Shown here piece by piece: positions 60,844-64,000 of a stretch of DNA of 64,000 nt. A program made the translations under genes and the position numbers. Origin of the DNA: Hermatobates lingyangjiaoensis (taxonomy: Eukaryota; Arthropoda; Insecta; Hemiptera; Hermatobatidae); NCBI GenBank assembly GCA_026182355.1, contig JAPFBL010000002.1, positions 868,001 through 932,000 of the forward strand, given 5' to 3'. A model generated the notes under the pieces. It searched no databases and was not told the DNA's origin. It worked only from the letters and a program-made list of their open reading frames with translations. Every line of letters begins with the position of its first letter. The stretch's first letter is position 1.

Positions 60844-62161
60844 CTACAAAACAAAGAAAATATTGCATTATTTATTTTTTTCTTTTCTTGAAAATTATTC
60901 CTAGATACTGTTGATATATAAGAAACTCATAACATCCCTTCTCCGCCCCCCCTCCCGCTCACCTAAACAAATTAATTTAGTTCTTTCGAAAAAAAAATAG
61001 TCATGAATACGAGGTAAAAGTTAAAAATATTAAGGCTACTAACTAATTGGTTAATGAGAGTGACAATTTAAATTCCACAAGTATAAAAGTATAAATAGTG
61101 AACTTCCAAAAGTTAGTCAAAATATTCACCATATAATGCAAATTTTTAATTTAGTAGAAAATGTAGCTTAACAATTCAGGACAATCATATCAATATAATA
61201 GATTGTCTATTCAGTAGGATTATTGAATGCACAGTTAAAAATGTTGAATTTTTTGCTACCATTGACATTTCTCTATAACATATATATTTTCATCTTTCAA
61301 GTACCTAGACACTTTCTTCTCGACATTTCTAAAACAATAACTAGTCAATTAAATCCAACTAAATTTTAACTAATGTAAATTAATAGATCTAAGCTTATCT
61401 AAATAATGGTTTAATCGAAATAAAGAATTAATAAATCTTGAGGACTGGAAAATCATTGATATTATCATTTTAAACGTTAGCATACACCCATAATAACTCA
61501 AATCTTAAAGTGGAAAAAAAATATTATCCAAAACTTGTCGGTATTCACAATAAGATCACTGGTGAATATCAAAATGTCAACAAATGGTCAACGCAATTTT
61601 ACACTTCTATAGTTTTTGAAACCTTAGATGACATAGCATAGAAAAATTTGTTTACAAATCGTTATAATAAAAAATTCATAATATTCTATGTGTTTCCAGA
61701 TATCCGCTAAAGTAATTTTTTTTAAATATTTTTCAGTTTGTATATATTTCATGGATTATAACTTTTACAGGTTAAAATGGAGACACGATCTAAGAAGTCA
61801 TTCACATACAACTCTTTAAGGCTAAATTAATCACACCACTTCAGTTAATTAGTAATGTACACCTAGGTAGTACGGCCAATAAAATGCAAAAACGCAACTT
61901 CTTGTGAGAAAAACTTATAAATTATATATGAATTGATGTTTCTCTAGTTTTTACACTGAAAATTTACCAAGAAAATATGCAAGAAAACGAGATCTCTTTC
62001 TTCAAATCATTTTTACAGTACTAAAGGATACACAAACAGACAATTATTATATGTAGATTGAACAAGTTGTATGAACAAATAACGTTTGAACAAACAATAC
62101 ACAAAGATAAATAAAAGTACACTTTTATAAAAAAAATGTTATTACAATGGTTGTGACAAAC

Positions 62162-62252
62162 CTTTCAAGAAACGCTCAGGAACTCTTGTGATATAAATTG
62201 TGAATGCAATCCCCATAATTATATACATCATGACAACTCTAGGTAGTAATAA
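62162..62252 (-). CDS. PAQR3: PAQR-family receptor (PAQR3-like), penultimate coding exon
   Basis: A 91-bp exon between TTTTTCAG (acceptor, minus strand) and G|GTTTGT (donor). It begins in phase 0 and ends after the first base of a codon, which joins the next exon exactly. It encodes LLLPRVVMMYIIMGIAFTIY followed by ITRVPERFLK: a hydrophobic sixth transmembrane segment and then the V-P-E-R-F motif that precedes TM7 in PAQR proteins. The intron to the last exon is about 1.3 kb (60844-62161). The earlier exons, with TM1-TM5 and the TM2 histidine, were not found between 62253 and 64000 and must lie beyond the right edge. The open frame at 62381-62578 is not part of it. Confidence 0.88.
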
Positions 62253-62774
62253 CTGAAAAATTTGCATTTTAGTTTAGAAATAATACTGAATAAAAAACAT
62301 ATTTAGAATTATAATCAAGAAATTTTTGAGCAAAAAAAAATTAAAAGAAATATTATGCCTTTAATAATATTTAACTTCTCTCAAAAATATGTCTTCTCAT
62401 ATTTACTTAATTTTCTGTTTACATCGTATTTCTGTTGGTATATCATTACCATTAAAGTTTGGTAGGTAACGATGTCATTATCAGGAAAATAACTGACATG
62501 AATATGGTATGATACAATTCTTAAATAATAGTTTTGTGAAAGATACTTATGAGCGCTTATTAACCAGGTGATTACCACTAATGACTGATTTGAAAAAATA
62601 ATTTTTTATCAATATATTTAAAAGTGCTAGTTTAGTCCCTGAATCCAGTGTGACTCTTGTGAAGAGGTGAGGGGGATTTCCAAAGAGAAGTGTTCAAATC
62701 AAAAATAAAAATATGATTCGTTAATTAATGCTGTTTGAATTTCATTTAATAAAATCCTCAATGTGTCATGAAAT

Positions 62775-62940
62775 ACTTTTTAGACACTAGTAATGTGAAG
62801 GCCACTGCACCATGGGCAAAGATGACCAGCAAGTGCCCAATCTTAATGACCTACCCATGTTGAAGCTGTCATGAACCTTCATATTACCCTATGTACCTTA
62901 GGTAATTATACTTGGGAAGAATACCTCGCCACATAAAAAA
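62775..62940. other. Unrecognised GC-richer segment in the PAQR intron
   Basis: Sequence such as GGCCACTGCACCATGGGCAA and GACCAGCAAGTGCCCAATC stands out from its flanks. On the minus strand, HLLVIFAHGAVAFTLLVS can be read, but no splice frame fits the PAQR exons. It could be an interspersed repeat or a conserved non-coding element. Confidence 0.3.
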
Positions 62941-63179
62941 ATCAATATAGAATCAACTTCTTTTTCTTTATTGTGACATAATACACAATTTAAAAAGTTA
63001 CATTTCTTCAAATTCTTCAAAAAATGATTCATTAAAGTGTTAAAAAAATGTGATATTAAACATTTTTAATAAGAAAATTAATAAACTCATAAAATAATAT
63101 TGACCTAGACCATTATTATTTTTTGTTTCTTTATTTTGCACCAGATAATGTCTGTTATGGTAAATATTCTTAGAGGAGT

Positions 63180-63545
63180 CTTTTTATCCCACAATATGGG
63201 ATAGACCTTTCCACTTTACAATATATGAGTATGGCAATCTTGGATATTTTTTTTCGACAATTTAACGAATTCACATGTTTTGAGATACTTTGATTTCATT
63301 ATTGACGCTTTGTTTTTTATGAATCTACGAGTGGATAGATTGACATGTGTGAAACCAAAATTTGGTGAAAATGATCCAGGTCAAGCCAACGGGTAGGAGA
63401 ATTTTATGTTATGCCCAAACACAGCCCGTAAAGTGAAGATATGATTCTGGGCAATATAGTGGGCATCGTGGGAAAGCCACCTTATTGCTGAAAACATGAA
63501 GTGAAATCCATTTTTCATCTGAGCTACTATCTCCAGAGAATAAAA
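63180..63545 (+). repeat. Dispersed repeat family R1, copy 5
   Basis: GAGTATGGCAATCTTGGATA, then AACGAATTCACATGTTTTGAG and ATGAATCTACGAGTGGATAG follow the same order as the copy at 24290. The last part, CATGAAGTGAAATCCATTTTTC, corresponds to its later blocks. Confidence 0.5.
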
Positions 63546-63622
63546 AAGTTCTAATTTGTATTAATAAAATAATCGAATGTTTTCCTTATATAGACCACAT
63601 GTATTTAACGATATTTTTTTTT

Positions 63623-64000
63623 ATCGAGGTTTGGTCTAGCTTCAATAATTCAACACTTTTAAGCCGACGTTTCGTCTATATTTGTAGACATCTTCAGGCC
63701 TACATCAACACAGAATTTAATTACAATAACATGAAACATAATTATATTACATTATTTAATTAATATTATAATTAATTATTGATATTAATTAAATAATGTA
63801 ATATAATTATGTTTCATGTTATTGTAGTTAAATTATGTAATGATGTAGCCCTGAAGATGTCTACAAATATAGACGAAACGTCGGCTTAAAGGTGTTATTG
63901 TAATTAAATTCTGTATTGATGTAGCCCTGAAGATGTCTACAATATAGACGAAACGTTGGCTTAAAGGTGTTGAATTATTGAAGCTAGACCAAACCTCGAT
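63623..64000. mobile_element. Large foldback of PLE terminal-repeat type
   Basis: The outer arms ATCGAGGTTTGGTCTAGCTT (63623) and its complement ending at 64000 are inverted copies of about 105 bp. A third, internal unit lies at 63835-63895, and a separate inner palindrome of about 40-bp arms sits at 63730-63822 (CATGAAACATAATTATATTA against its complement). Each unit contains CTGAAGATGTCTACAAATAT with AGACGAAACGTCGGCTTAAA: GTCTA and TAGAC form a stem between a CTGAAGA box and GAAAC, a hammerhead-like layout. Copies are at 63661-63699 (minus), 63851-63884 and 63927-63960 (plus). The window ends at the last base of the right arm, so the element may extend further. Confidence 0.85.

Noticed and set aside
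60895..60965. C-rich CCCCCCCTCCCGCTC run as a regulatory element
   Set aside because: It is short and isolated, and lies in the PAQR intron next to the acceptor side; nothing else supports function.

Overview
This is a eukaryotic, very AT-rich, mostly non-coding window. Its gene content is animal. A K50 paired-class homeodomain exon is recognisable as the last coding exon of a Pitx (bicoid-related) gene, and two exons of a PAQR-family receptor, closest to PAQR3, lie on the other strand. The arthropod-like Pitx C-terminus, a SINE tail of (CCTAA)n units and the mix of repeats suggest an arthropod, possibly a chelicerate such as a horseshoe crab. That placement is inference.

Layout. Positions 1-5309 are upstream/intronic DNA with Penelope-like element (PLE) debris, a LINE relic and one GC-rich island just before the exon. 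Positions 5310-5771 are the Pitx terminal exon, followed by a 3' region that carries a decayed copy of part of that exon. Positions about 6.9-58 kb form a gene-poor region. It holds a 117-bp tandem satellite (10567-11152), a 568-bp TIR transposon (14096-14663), several rotted LINE reverse-transcriptase/RNase H pieces, tRNA-derived SINEs, a Helitron helicase relic with a well-formed 3' terminus (30555-31010), and a Tigger-like element (51188-51717) next to a PLE relic bounded by long inverted repeats (51753-53347). Scattered through the AT-rich background are GC-rich single-copy-looking islands (4783-5100, 18985-19215, 21600-21990, 28640-29165, 39560-39740, 44640-45075, 49990-50405), candidates for cis-regulatory elements in a developmental gene desert. 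Positions 60704-62252 hold the last two coding exons of the PAQR gene on the minus strand, whose 5' part lies beyond 64000. The window ends inside or exactly at the edge of a foldback element (63623-64000).

The strongest non-gene theme is a recurring short motif of the form CTGA(n)GA - short stem - GAAA, found at more than a dozen places. It often lies inside inverted repeats that abut (TA)n microsatellites. This architecture resembles PLE terminal repeats, which are known to carry hammerhead-ribozyme motifs. Two complete genes' worth of coding sequence is not present: both genes are partial here, and every transposon ORF seen is broken or truncated.
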